Below, in pieces: positions 1-5,719 of a stretch of DNA of 6,809 nt. The position numbers were made by a program, and so were the translations under genes. The notes under the pieces were generated by a model, which worked only from the letters and a program-made list of their open reading frames with translations, was not told the origin of the DNA and made no database searches. The stretch is from JBCDBY01 sp039182715 (GTDB taxonomy: Bacteria > Planctomycetota > PLA2). How positions within the stretch are numbered: position 1 is the stretch's first letter; each line of letters opens with the position of its first letter. The stretch covers positions 1-6,809 of the forward strand of contig JBCDBY010000249.1 of NCBI GenBank assembly GCA_039182715.1, in the 5' to 3' direction.

Positions 1-1769
1 CGGGAACCCTCCGGAATCTCGAAGACGCGCTTCGCGAACGCGCGGCCCTGCCGGGTGAGGAAGAGCAGCGTGTCGTGCGAGTGCGCGCCCCAGAGGTGCG
101 TGATGAAGTCCTCGTCCTTGGTGTCCGCGCCGCGCACGCCGCGTCCGCCGCGGCCCTGCGCGCGATAGGTATCGAGCGAGACACGCTTGAGGTAGCCGCC
201 GTGGCTCTTGGTCACGATGACGTCCTCGGGCGTGATGAGTTCCTCGCGCTCGATCTCGATCGCTTCGTTGTAGATCTCCGTCGCGCGCTTCCGCGTGTGG
301 CGGCCGCGCAGCGTCTCGAGCTCGCCGACGATCACGTCGAGCACCTTCGCCTCGCTGCCGAGGATCTCCTTGTACTCGGCGATCTTCGCCTTCAGCTCCT
401 CCAGCTCGTCGACCAGCTTCTGCCGCTCGAGGCCGGTCAGGCGCGACAGCGTCATGCGCAGGATGGCCTGCGCCTGGCGCTCGGTGAACTCGAATTTCTC
501 GACCAGCCGCTGCTCCGCCACCTCGGGGTTGGGCGAGCTGCGGATCGTCTCGATGACCTGATCGATGATGTCGAGCGCCTTGAGCAGGCCCTCGACGATG
601 TGCGCGCGCGCCTCCGCCTTGGCCAGCAGGAAGCGCGTGCGGCGGCGAATGACGACGATGCGATAGTCGCGGTAGCACTCGAGCTGGCGCTTCAGCGTGA
701 GCGTTTCGGGCTTGCCGTCGACCAGCGCGATGGCGTTGACGCCGAAGGTCTCCTGCAGCGGCGAGTGCTTGTAGAGCAGGTTCTCGACGACGCGCGGATC
801 CTCGCCCTTCTTGAGTTCGATGTGGATGCGGTACGGGTTGGTCCGGTCCGCGTAGTCTTCGATGCGCTTGATGCCCTCGATCACGCCCGACTTGTCCAGC
901 TCGACGATGCGCTTCAGGATCAGATCGCGGCGCGGCGGGTACGGAATCTCCTCGACGTGCAGGACCCAGCTGCCGTTCTTCTGCTCCTCGTGGCGGATCT
1001 TCGCGCGCAGCACGAATCGGCCGCGGCCGGTGTTGTAGGCGTCCCAGATGCCGCTGCGTCCGCAGATGACGCCGCCGGTCGGAAAGTCCGGACCGGGCAT
1101 GACCTCCATCAGGTCCTGCACGGAGCAGTCGGGATTGCGGATGTAGAGCGTGAGCGCGTCGATCACTTCGGCGACGTTGTGCGGCGGGAAGTTGCACGCC
1201 ATGCCGACCGCGATGCCGATCGAGCCGTTCACCAGCAGATTCGGGAACTTGCCCGGCAGCACCGTCGGCTCGGTCGTCGATTCGTCGTAGTTCGGGACGA
1301 AGTCGACGGTGTCGAGGTCGATGTCCGACAGCATGTCGATCGCGGCGGTCGTCAGACGCGCCTCGGTGTATCGCATGGCGGCGGGCGAGTCGCCGTCGAC
1401 GGAGCCGAAGTTGCCCTGGCCGTCGACGAGCGTGGCGCGCATGTTGAACGGCTGCGCCATGCGCACGAGCGTGGGGTAGATGACCGACTCGCCGTGCGGG
1501 TGATAGTTACCCGAGGTGTCGCCGGCGATCTTGGCGCACTTGCGGAACTTCGAGCTGGGCCCGAGGTTCAGGTCGTTCATGGCGACGAGGATGCGGCGCT
1601 GTGACGGTTTAAGGCCGTCGCGCACGTCCGGCAGCGCGCGCGCTACGATGACGCTCATCGCGTAGCGCAGGTAGCTGCTCTTCATCTCCTCCTCGATCAG
1701 GAGGTCCTCGATTTTGTCGGGGGGGTCGCGGCCGAATTCGTTGTTCGGGGGCGTCTCAGGGGAGGTCAT
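1..1769 (-). CDS. gyrA: DNA gyrase subunit A, N-terminal part (C-terminus beyond window edge)
   Basis: GyrA is the DNA-cleaving subunit of the A2B2 gyrase that introduces negative supercoils using ATP. About 589 codons are visible, running off the left edge; family members are usually 800-900 residues. The start ATG (complement of 1767-1769) gives MTSPETPPNN, then the conserved entry EEEMKSSYLRYAMSV. The catalytic tyrosine sits in AAMRYTE at Tyr134 (complement of 1368-1370). The quinolone-region loop is residues 79-106, with Ser95 matching E. coli Ser83 but Pro99 at the Asp87 position. Tower and coiled-coil regions follow (LLYKHSPLQETFGVNAIALVDG, then TGLERQKLVDELEELKAKI). A GyrA-box-like motif QGRGGRG at residues 538-544 (canonical QRRGGRG, second residue changed) marks the start of the pinwheel domain and favours gyrase over topoisomerase IV ParC. 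A 7-C run (complement of 1719-1725) encodes Pro16-Pro17. No Shine-Dalgarno precedes the start. Identity is seen directly; the lineage guess is inferred. Confidence 0.97.
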   Translation of the reverse strand, partial: MTSPETPPNNEFGRDPPDKIEDLLIEEEMKSSYLRYAMSVIVARALPDVRDGLKPSQRRILVAMNDLNLGPSSKFRKCAKIAGDTSGNYHPHGESVIYPTLVRMAQPFNMRATLVDGQGNFGSVDGDSPAAMRYTEARLTTAAIDMLSDIDLDTVDFVPNYDESTTEPTVLPGKFPNLLVNGSIGIAVGMACNFPPHNVAEVIDALTLYIRNPDCSVQDLMEVMPGPDFPTGGVICGRSGIWDAYNTGRGRFVLRAKIRHEEQKNGSWVLHVEEIPYPPRRDLILKRIVELDKSGVIEGIKRIEDYADRTNPYRIHIELKKGEDPRVVENLLYKHSPLQETFGVNAIALVDGKPETLTLKRQLECYRDYRIVVIRRRTRFLLAKAEARAHIVEGLLKALDIIDQVIETIRSSPNPEVAEQRLVEKFEFTERQAQAILRMTLSRLTGLERQKLVDELEELKAKIAEYKEILGSEAKVLDVIVGELETLRGRHTRKRATEIYNEAIEIEREELITPEDVIVTKSHGGYLKRVSLDTYRAQGRGGRGVRGADTKDEDFITHLWGAHSHDTLLFLTRQGRAFAKRVFEIPEGS

Positions 1770-1782
1770 AAAGGAAGCCCAG

Positions 1783-1811
1783 AGACTAGCATTCCCGGCC
1801 TCCGGCGTCAA
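1783..1811 (-). promoter_or_regulatory. sigma70-type promoter for gyrA
   Basis: Read on the minus strand: -35 TTGACG (complement of 1806-1811), a 17-nt spacer, then TGC followed by -10 TAGTCT (complement of 1783-1788). The TG before the -10 is an extended -10 feature. Spacing is ideal, the -35 matches 5 of 6 consensus bases and the -10 matches 4 of 6. The expected transcription start near 1776 would leave only about 5-8 nt before the gyrA ATG at 1769, so the mRNA would be nearly leaderless, which agrees with the missing ribosome binding site. The prediction comes from sequence only. Confidence 0.6.
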
Positions 1812-1826
1812 GCTGCGGTGTTGACG
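1806..1826. promoter_or_regulatory. 6-bp-arm dyad between the divergent genes
   Basis: CGTCAA (1806-1811) and its exact inverted copy TTGACG (1821-1826) are separated by 9 nt in the spacer between gyrA and the C45-like gene. The left arm is the gyrA -35 box, so a dimeric protein bound here would block gyrA transcription. The arms are short and could simply be two outward-facing -35-like hexamers. No known operator is recognised. Confidence 0.25.
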
Positions 1827-1834
1827 TAAATCAC

Positions 1835-1843
1835 TGTCATAAA
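1835..1843 (+). promoter_or_regulatory. possible extended -10 element for the C45-like gene
   Basis: TGT followed by CATAAA resembles an extended -10 (TGn plus 4 of 6 bases of TATAAT). It ends 9 nt before the ATG at 1853, so transcription would begin around 1850, giving an almost leaderless message. The upstream TTGACG at 1821-1826 is only 11 nt away and does not fit as its -35 box. No Shine-Dalgarno is present. A weak prediction, listed because the same geometry recurs in the window. Confidence 0.25.
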
Positions 1844-1852
1844 ACAAGTTAC

Positions 1853-2887
1853 ATGCGCTCTCTTCTTGCCCTCGCGATGGTCCTCGCCGCACTCGGTTTT
1901 GCGCTCTATCAGCTGCGTCCGGAGCCGCCTGCTCCGGATCGCGTCGACTTCACGCCGGCGTGGACCGGTGCCCGGCTGGAGGAGCGCGACGGCTTCTCCG
2001 TGCTGCGCCTCGCGGGGACGCCGCGGGAACGCGGCCGGGCGCACGGCGAGCAGCTCCGGGGGCGCATCGAGGCGTGGTACGAGCGCGTGCGGCCGCGCGC
2101 CGGCGATACCGAGGCGCTCTACGTGCAGTCGCTCGGGCCGCGCGCCGCCGCCTCGCTGACGCCCGACCTGCGCGCGGAGATCGAAGGCATCGCCGAGGGC
2201 TGCGGCCTCTCCTTCGAGCAGATCTGGTACCTGAACCTGCGTTTCGAGCTGCGCGGCTTCCATGGCGGCGGCGTCGGGTTTGCCGGGCCGGCCGCCGTCG
2301 GGAGCTTCCACGAGGTGGTGCGGCGTTTCGAGCCCGGCGATCTCGGAGGGCCGGCACGCGAGCTGGTCGTCTTCGTCCGGCTCGACCCGCAGCCGCTGGT
2401 GATGGTGGGGCTCCCCGGCATGGCGGGCGGCTTCATCGGCGTGCGCGGGCGGCGGGGCGCGACCCTGCGGCCGGTGCAGGAAGCCCCGACGCCGGTGCTC
2501 ACCGGCCTGCCCTGGACCCTCCTGTTGCGGCGGCTGCTCGAGGCCGACGCCGTCGATACGCTGCCTGCTGCGGCCACCCTCGACGCCTCGGCGCCCGTGG
2601 TGCGGGCGGACGGGACGGTCGGCACTCTCGACCTCTCGCCGCGCGCGGCGATCTGGCACGAGACGGCAGGTGATTTCGCGATGGCGCACCCCGAGCCGCT
2701 CTCCGAGCGACCGGACATCGACGTCGCCCGGCTGCGCCAGCGCGTGGAGCGGGCGCGCCGCATCCTGACGGAGACACCGCCCGCGCGGCAGGTCTCCGTT
2801 CGCCTCAAGGCGGGCGACGCCGGGGTCCGGATCACCGTCGAGGACCGGGGCGTCCCGGTGTCGCAGTCGATCCGCTACGCCGATTGA
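1853..2887 (+). CDS. C45/acyltransferase-like exported protein lacking the catalytic Cys
   Basis: A 344-residue protein. Residues 1-22 are a hydrophobic signal peptide or membrane anchor after Met-Arg, followed by a Pro-rich linker, so it likely acts outside the cytoplasmic membrane. GTPRERGRAHGEQLRGRI (55-72) and EGIAEGCGLSFEQIWYLNLR (111-130) resemble the N-terminal part of the C45 peptidase/acyl-CoA:6-aminopenicillanate acyltransferase family (Ntn hydrolases). VGLPGMAGGFIGVRGRRG (185-202) and GLPWTLLLRRLLEA (218-231) match the usual following blocks. The position where the family has Gly-Cys-Thr-Ser-Phe, whose Cys is freed by self-cleavage, reads GGVGFAGPAA (139-148). The only cysteine is Cys117, in the helical region upstream. 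The Asn-x-Asp of the usual next strand is also absent. It is therefore either a non-catalytic member or one with altered chemistry. A short C-terminal stretch (residues 313-344) looks like an extra beta-strand piece. The family assignment is by motif memory; substrate unknown. It diverges from gyrA with 83 bp between starts. Confidence 0.75.
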   Translation: MRSLLALAMVLAALGFALYQLRPEPPAPDRVDFTPAWTGARLEERDGFSVLRLAGTPRERGRAHGEQLRGRIEAWYERVRPRAGDTEALYVQSLGPRAAASLTPDLRAEIEGIAEGCGLSFEQIWYLNLRFELRGFHGGGVGFAGPAAVGSFHEVVRRFEPGDLGGPARELVVFVRLDPQPLVMVGLPGMAGGFIGVRGRRGATLRPVQEAPTPVLTGLPWTLLLRRLLEADAVDTLPAAATLDASAPVVRADGTVGTLDLSPRAAIWHETAGDFAMAHPEPLSERPDIDVARLRQRVERARRILTETPPARQVSVRLKAGDAGVRITVEDRGVPVSQSIRYAD

Positions 2888-2891
2888 GCTA

Positions 2892-3052
2892 GGCTCTGTG
2901 TAGAAACTCGATCTGGATTCGACCGGCTGCGGCGGCGCCGGACTGTGTCGCGGCACGTTGAGGTGATGCGCGAACACATCGGCGGTGCCGCGACTTCGTC
3001 CGGCTTGTCCTCGCTCGGTATCGGTCCTACGATCGAGTTTCTGCACATAGCC
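2892..3052. repeat. ~161-nt imperfect long hairpin / MITE-like inverted repeat
   Basis: This fills most of the gap between two plus-strand genes. Outer arms 2892-2913 and 3031-3052 are 22 nt each and match as inverted repeats at 20 positions, sharing AGAAACTCGATC. Inner arms 2937-2956 and 2985-3004 are 20 nt each and match at 17, as 7 paired, a 3-nt mismatch, then 10 paired (GTCGCGGCAC with GTGCCGCGAC). The segments between them (2914-2936 and 3005-3030) pair only partly. The apical loop is 2957-2984. The whole folds as one rod. It begins 4 nt after the upstream stop codon. The geometry suits a non-autonomous MITE whose terminal repeats belong to an unseen transposase, but no target duplication is evident. 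A structured RNA or leader element is the alternative. The inverted repeats are seen directly; the function is inferred. Confidence 0.8.
3005..3033 (+). promoter_or_regulatory. candidate promoter for the duplicated-domain protein and acpP
   Basis: TTGTCC (3005-3010), a 17-nt spacer, then TACGAT (3028-3033): each hexamer matches 4 of 6 consensus bases at ideal spacing. Transcription would start near 3040, leaving roughly 50 nt of leader before the ATG at 3089. The promoter lies within the right half of the hairpin element and its -10 overlaps the outer right arm, so the element may itself supply the promoter. Confidence 0.35.
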
Positions 3053-3074
3053 CGGAACTCCGGGATGAAAAGAA

Positions 3075-3080
3075 AGGTGA
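3075..3080 (+). promoter_or_regulatory. Shine-Dalgarno that sets the start at 3089
   Basis: AGGTGA, 8 nt before the ATG at 3089, is the only convincing ribosome binding site in the window. It favours the ATG at 3089 over the in-frame ATG at 3065 and the in-frame GTG at 2945. A small hairpin CCCGG-AACT-CCGGG (3051-3064) lies just upstream and abuts the 3065 ATG. Confidence 0.6.
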
Positions 3081-3088
3081 CGAACCGA

Positions 3089-4063
3089 ATGCGTGCACTG
3101 TTGATGCTTCTGGCCCTGGCCATGCCCTTGGCGGCGCAGGAGCCGGCGAAGGGCAAGTACGAGAACAAGGACCTCGGGCTGAGCTTCGCGGGCATCTACG
3201 GCTGGAAGGTGGAGGCTGCCTCCGGTTCGGGCGCCTGGACGAAGCTGGCGCGCTACTTCGACGAGGACTACGACGCCGAGGCGATCCTCTTCGTGCGCAA
3301 CAACCCTTACGAGAACAGCGCGCAGCTGCGTGAGGCTTTGGCGGCGGAGTTCAAGGAAGGCGGCGAGGTCACGGCGGGCAAAAACGTCTACAAGGCGATC
3401 GCCATCAAGCCCTTCGACATGGCGCGCGGCAACAAGCTGCCCGGCTTCGAGGTCGAAGGCGTCGCCGTCGGCGTGACCGAGGAAGGCAAGAAGCGCGAGC
3501 GCGCCATCGTCGTGGCGACCTTCATGGGCAAGAACCGGCTTTATCGCGTGCACTGCTCGGTGCGCCGCAACCGGTTGAAGAACGTGCGCGACCTCTTCAC
3601 CCGGGCGGCCTCGAGCCTCACGGTGAAGGCGGCGGACGAGAAAGTCGTGCGCGGCGTGCCGTTCAAGAGCTCGCGCGGCGCGTGGAGTTGCGCGATTCCC
3701 GAGGGTTTCGTGCCCGACCTGCCGCCGCGCGGCCGGAACTACGACATGCAGTTCATCGGCCGTCGCGGGAAGGTGCGCATCTACGTCTACGCCTATCCCT
3801 ACAACGGGACGATCGACGACCAGCGCGAGGATCTGATCGACTTCTACGGCGATGACATGAAGATCGAGAAGGAGGACGGCAAGCGCTGGAACTCCGACGC
3901 CTTCGACGCCAAAGTCGAGAAGAGCGGCCGCCTGACGCACATCGCGGCGGCGGTGCGGGGCAACCGCGCCTACCGCATCCACACCTCGGGGCCGAAGGAA
4001 ATGGCCGGCGATCTGGCCGCCATCCACCTCGCATTCCTCAAAGGCTTCCGTCCCGGTCGCTAG
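3089..4063 (+). CDS. Exported protein of two tandem duplicated domains, function unknown
   Basis: A 324-residue protein with a typical signal peptide (residues 1-16, LLMLLALAMPLAA, cleavage probably after Ala16) and no further membrane segment, so periplasmic or secreted. The mature part is two repeats of one fold. Domain 1 is about 22-180, opening YENKDLGLSFAGIYGWKVE; domain 2 is about 187-322, opening FKSSRGAWSCAIPEGF. Equivalent landmarks are NPYENSAQLREALAAEF (72-88) with YPYNGTIDDQREDLIDFY (236-253), and NRLYRVHCSV (149-158) with NRAYRIHTSG (292-301). Each domain ends in a helix leading to a final strand. The pattern of an N-terminal strand with Trp or Gly, a helix in the middle and a terminal helix recalls PsbP/DcrB/Mog1-like folds, but that is a guess. 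No catalytic motif was recognised. Two cysteines (156 and 201) are not at equivalent domain positions. The start was chosen for its Shine-Dalgarno; an ATG 24 nt upstream would add MKRKVTNR. Its stop lies 13 nt before acpP, so they are probably cotranscribed. Confidence 0.8.
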   Translation: MRALLMLLALAMPLAAQEPAKGKYENKDLGLSFAGIYGWKVEAASGSGAWTKLARYFDEDYDAEAILFVRNNPYENSAQLREALAAEFKEGGEVTAGKNVYKAIAIKPFDMARGNKLPGFEVEGVAVGVTEEGKKRERAIVVATFMGKNRLYRVHCSVRRNRLKNVRDLFTRAASSLTVKAADEKVVRGVPFKSSRGAWSCAIPEGFVPDLPPRGRNYDMQFIGRRGKVRIYVYAYPYNGTIDDQREDLIDFYGDDMKIEKEDGKRWNSDAFDAKVEKSGRLTHIAAAVRGNRAYRIHTSGPKEMAGDLAAIHLAFLKGFRPGR

Positions 4064-4066
4064 ACT
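4061..4066 (+). promoter_or_regulatory. -10-like motif just before acpP
   Basis: TAGACT overlaps the TAG stop of the upstream gene and ends 10 nt before the acpP ATG at 4077. It has the TANNNT form with 4 of 6 consensus bases. No -35 is visible at the correct distance. If real, it would give an additional near-leaderless acpP transcript independent of the upstream gene. A short purine run GGGGA before the ATG is a weak Shine-Dalgarno alternative. Confidence 0.2.
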
Positions 4067-4076
4067 GCGGGGAAAC

Positions 4077-4334
4077 ATGCCCAGTCCCGAAGAGATCGCC
4101 GCCGAGGTCAAACGCATCCTCCAGAAGACGGTCAAGATCGACCCCGAGCAGGTGTCGGCCGAGACCAACCTCAAGGAGGACCTCAACCTCGATTCGCTCG
4201 ACATGATCGAAGTCGTCTACGAGGTGGAGGACCACTTCGACGTCCAGATCCCCGAGGAGTCGATCAAGGACATCCAGACCTTCCAGCAGGTCGTGGATGG
4301 ACTGGGAGAGGCGCTGAAGGCGAAGGGGGCGTAG
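4077..4334 (+). CDS. acpP: Acyl carrier protein
   Basis: An 85-residue acidic protein, normal ACP length. It carries growing acyl chains as thioesters on a 4'-phosphopantetheine arm for fatty acid or related synthesis in the cytoplasm. The attachment site is Ser40 in EDLNLDSLDMIEVVYEVED, a textbook DSL motif at the start of helix II, which interacts with ketosynthases. Helix I (EEIAAEVKRILQKTVKID) and the later EESIKDIQTFQQVVDGL complete the four-helix bundle. It follows the exported two-domain gene by 13 nt and faces a KAS II-type ketosynthase across a 90-nt convergent spacer. It may be the main housekeeping ACP or a dedicated second one; other ACP genes outside the window would decide. The family call is secure. 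Confidence 0.95.
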   Translation: MPSPEEIAAEVKRILQKTVKIDPEQVSAETNLKEDLNLDSLDMIEVVYEVEDHFDVQIPEESIKDIQTFQQVVDGLGEALKAKGA

Positions 4335-4346
4335 CGCGGATCGGCC

Positions 4347-4437
4347 GGGGGCTGGGGGCCGGGAGCCGGGGGCTTCTGCGAACCCGCGGCCTCGGGCGGC
4401 GATTCAGCTCCCGGCCCCGAGCCCCTAGCCCCCAGCC
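4347..4437. repeat. Inverted arrays of a G-rich heptad in a convergent spacer
   Basis: The left array (4347-4374) is four head-to-tail 7-mers of consensus GGGRGCY on the plus strand. The right array (4406-4437) is four and a half degenerate copies of the same heptad on the minus strand, including GGGGGCT, AGGGGCT and CGGGGCC. The arrays are separated by 31 nt that include CCGCGG. Each array has four runs of at least three G with loops of 2-4 nt, so each strand could form a G-quadruplex, and the two arrays can pair with each other as a long GC hairpin. The right array reaches into the ketosynthase gene: its bases give the final Ala-Gly-Gly and the TAG stop. Confidence 0.8.
4347..4437. terminator. 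Possible bidirectional terminator between acpP and the ketosynthase
   Basis: The inverted G-rich arrays sit exactly between two converging genes, 13 nt after the acpP stop and over the ketosynthase stop. A GC-rich hairpin or G-quadruplex could halt transcripts from both sides. There is no T-tract on either strand, so it is not a canonical intrinsic terminator. The role is inferred from position. Confidence 0.35.
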
Positions 4438-5666
4438 GTGCGAAGCACGATCACAGAGTTCTGCCCCCCGAACCCGAACGAGTTCGTCATCGCGTACTCC
4501 ATCGACACGTCGCGCGGCCCGTCGGTGACGTAGTCGAGGTCGCACTGCGGGTCGGGGTTCTCGAGGTGCAGCGTCGCGGGGACGCGCTGGTTCTCGAGGA
4601 TGAGCGTCGTCGCGGCGATCTCGATCGCGCCCGCGGCGCCCATCGAGTGGCCGATGTGGCCCTTGATGCTGGAGACGGGAATCGCGCGGGCGCGGTCGCC
4701 GAGCATTTGCTTGAGGACCTCGGTCTCGTTGAGATCGTTCGCCTCGGTACTCGTGCCGTGCGCGCAGACGTAGTCGAGCTGTCCCGGCTCGATGCCCGCG
4801 TCGGCGAGTGCATGCTCGATCGCCTCGGTCTCGCCGGTGACGTCGGGCCCCACGATGTTGACCGCGTCGTTGGTCGCCGCGACGCCGGCGATCTCCGCCC
4901 GGATCGGCGCGCCACGTGCGACGGCCGTGTCCCAGTCCTCGAGCAGGAAGATGGCGCCGCCCTCGCCGAAGACGAGTCCGTCGCGCTGCCCGTCGAAGGG
5001 GCGCGAGGCTTCCGGCGTGTTGTTGCGGGAGAGCACGCGCAGCGCGTTCCAGGCGGCGACGATGGCGTCGTTGCCGATGACGTCGACCCCGCCGGTCACG
5101 CATGCGTCCAGATCGCCGGAGCGAATGCGCTCGGCGGCAAGTCCGAGCGCGATGGCGCCGCTCGAGCAGGCGGTCGAGATGGTCGCGTTGATGCCGCGCG
5201 CGCCGTAATGGATGGCGAGGTGGCTGGCCGGTGCATTGGGCATCAGCTTGGGCACGGTGACCGGCTTGATGCGCTTCCATCCCTTGTTGAGCCAGGTGCG
5301 GTAGAGGTCTTCCATCTCGTAGAGACAGCCGTACCCGGTGCCGAGCAGCACGCCGGTCCTCGGTCCCGCGAGTGCGCTCGCTTCCAGGCCCGCGCTGCGC
5401 GCCGCCAACTCGCCCGCCGTCACGGCCGCCTTCGATGCCACGGACCAGAACGCGGACTTCTGCGGATCGAGGTACGCGTCGTAGTCGACCTCGGGAAGCA
5501 GGCCGTAGTGCGTCGTCGGAAATCCGTGCTCCCGGAACGCCTCGACCTCGCGGACGGCGGTGCGCCCTTCGATCAGTCCGTTCCAGAACGGTTCTTCGCC
5601 GACGCCGTAGGCGGTCAGCAGTCCGATTCCGGTGAGGGCTACGCGTCGGCGCGTCATGGCGGTCAT
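4425..5666 (-). CDS. fabF: Beta-ketoacyl-ACP synthase, KAS II (FabF) type
   Basis: A 413-residue thiolase-fold condensing enzyme, the usual FabF length (about 410-415). It joins malonyl-ACP to an acyl chain held on the active-site cysteine, releasing CO2. The triad is complete: Cys167 in TISTACSSGA, His303 in CAHGTSTEAND and His340 in KGHIGHSMGAAGA, with the conserved Lys335. RPFDGQRDGLVFGEGG (222-237) and NSFGFGGQNSVIVL (395-408) are standard KAS landmarks. The start is MTAMTRRRVALTGIG from 5666; an internal ATG at 5657 is equally possible, and neither has a Shine-Dalgarno. The C-terminal Ala-Gly-Gly and stop come from the adjacent heptad array. It converges on acpP, its likely substrate carrier, and diverges from the glycosyltransferase with 53 bp between starts. 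Residues 45-75 (HGFPTTHYGLLPEVDYDAYLDPQ) differ from E. coli FabF as I recall it, so a specialised ketosynthase for long-chain, polyketide or other lipids is possible. Confidence 0.93.
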   Translation of the reverse strand: MTAMTRRRVALTGIGLLTAYGVGEEPFWNGLIEGRTAVREVEAFREHGFPTTHYGLLPEVDYDAYLDPQKSAFWSVASKAAVTAGELAARSAGLEASALAGPRTGVLLGTGYGCLYEMEDLYRTWLNKGWKRIKPVTVPKLMPNAPASHLAIHYGARGINATISTACSSGAIALGLAAERIRSGDLDACVTGGVDVIGNDAIVAAWNALRVLSRNNTPEASRPFDGQRDGLVFGEGGAIFLLEDWDTAVARGAPIRAEIAGVAATNDAVNIVGPDVTGETEAIEHALADAGIEPGQLDYVCAHGTSTEANDLNETEVLKQMLGDRARAIPVSSIKGHIGHSMGAAGAIEIAATTLILENQRVPATLHLENPDPQCDLDYVTDGPRDVSMEYAMTNSFGFGGQNSVIVLRTAGG

Positions 5667-5704
5667 TCAAACAGACGTTGCGAGGCGATGCGACACTTGG
5701 CCGG

Positions 5705-5710
5705 TACACT
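5705..5710 (+). promoter_or_regulatory. -10-like motif ahead of the glycosyltransferase
   Basis: TACACT matches 4 of 6 bases of TATAAT and ends 9 nt before the ATG at 5720, placing the transcription start about 3 nt before the start codon. The nearest -35-like TTGCGA (5678-5683) is 21 nt away, which is too far. No Shine-Dalgarno precedes the ATG. Supported mainly by the same arrangement at other genes here. Confidence 0.25.
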
Positions 5711-5719
5711 CCACCGCCG

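Noticed and set aside
75..1604. Long plus-strand open frame (509 codons) opposite gyrA
   Set aside because: It is antisense to a clear, conserved GyrA; the product is Arg/Asp/Val-rich without domains, as expected for the complement of high-GC codons.
1719..1725. Seven-base homopolymer near the gyrA start as a phase-variation site
   Set aside because: It is short, in-frame and in an essential gene; switching it off would be lethal, so it is probably incidental to high GC.
1821..1849. TTGACG as a -35 box for the C45-like gene
   Set aside because: At 16-18 nt spacing the -10 position reads ACAAGT or similar, which is poor, and transcription would start inside the coding region.
2945..3088. Upstream GTG extension of the exported two-domain protein
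   Set aside because: It would translate the hairpin element and bury the signal peptide 48 residues in. The Shine-Dalgarno and signal sequence support the ATG at 3089.
1808..4204. Very long minus-strand open frame (798 codons)
   Set aside because: It runs antisense through three well-supported plus-strand genes and the hairpin, with low-complexity His/Arg/Asp-rich translation and no recognisable motif.
5678..5719. TTG start adding 14 residues to the glycosyltransferase
   Set aside because: The extension is unlike a GT4 N-terminus, and the ATG at 5720 starts exactly at the first beta-strand.
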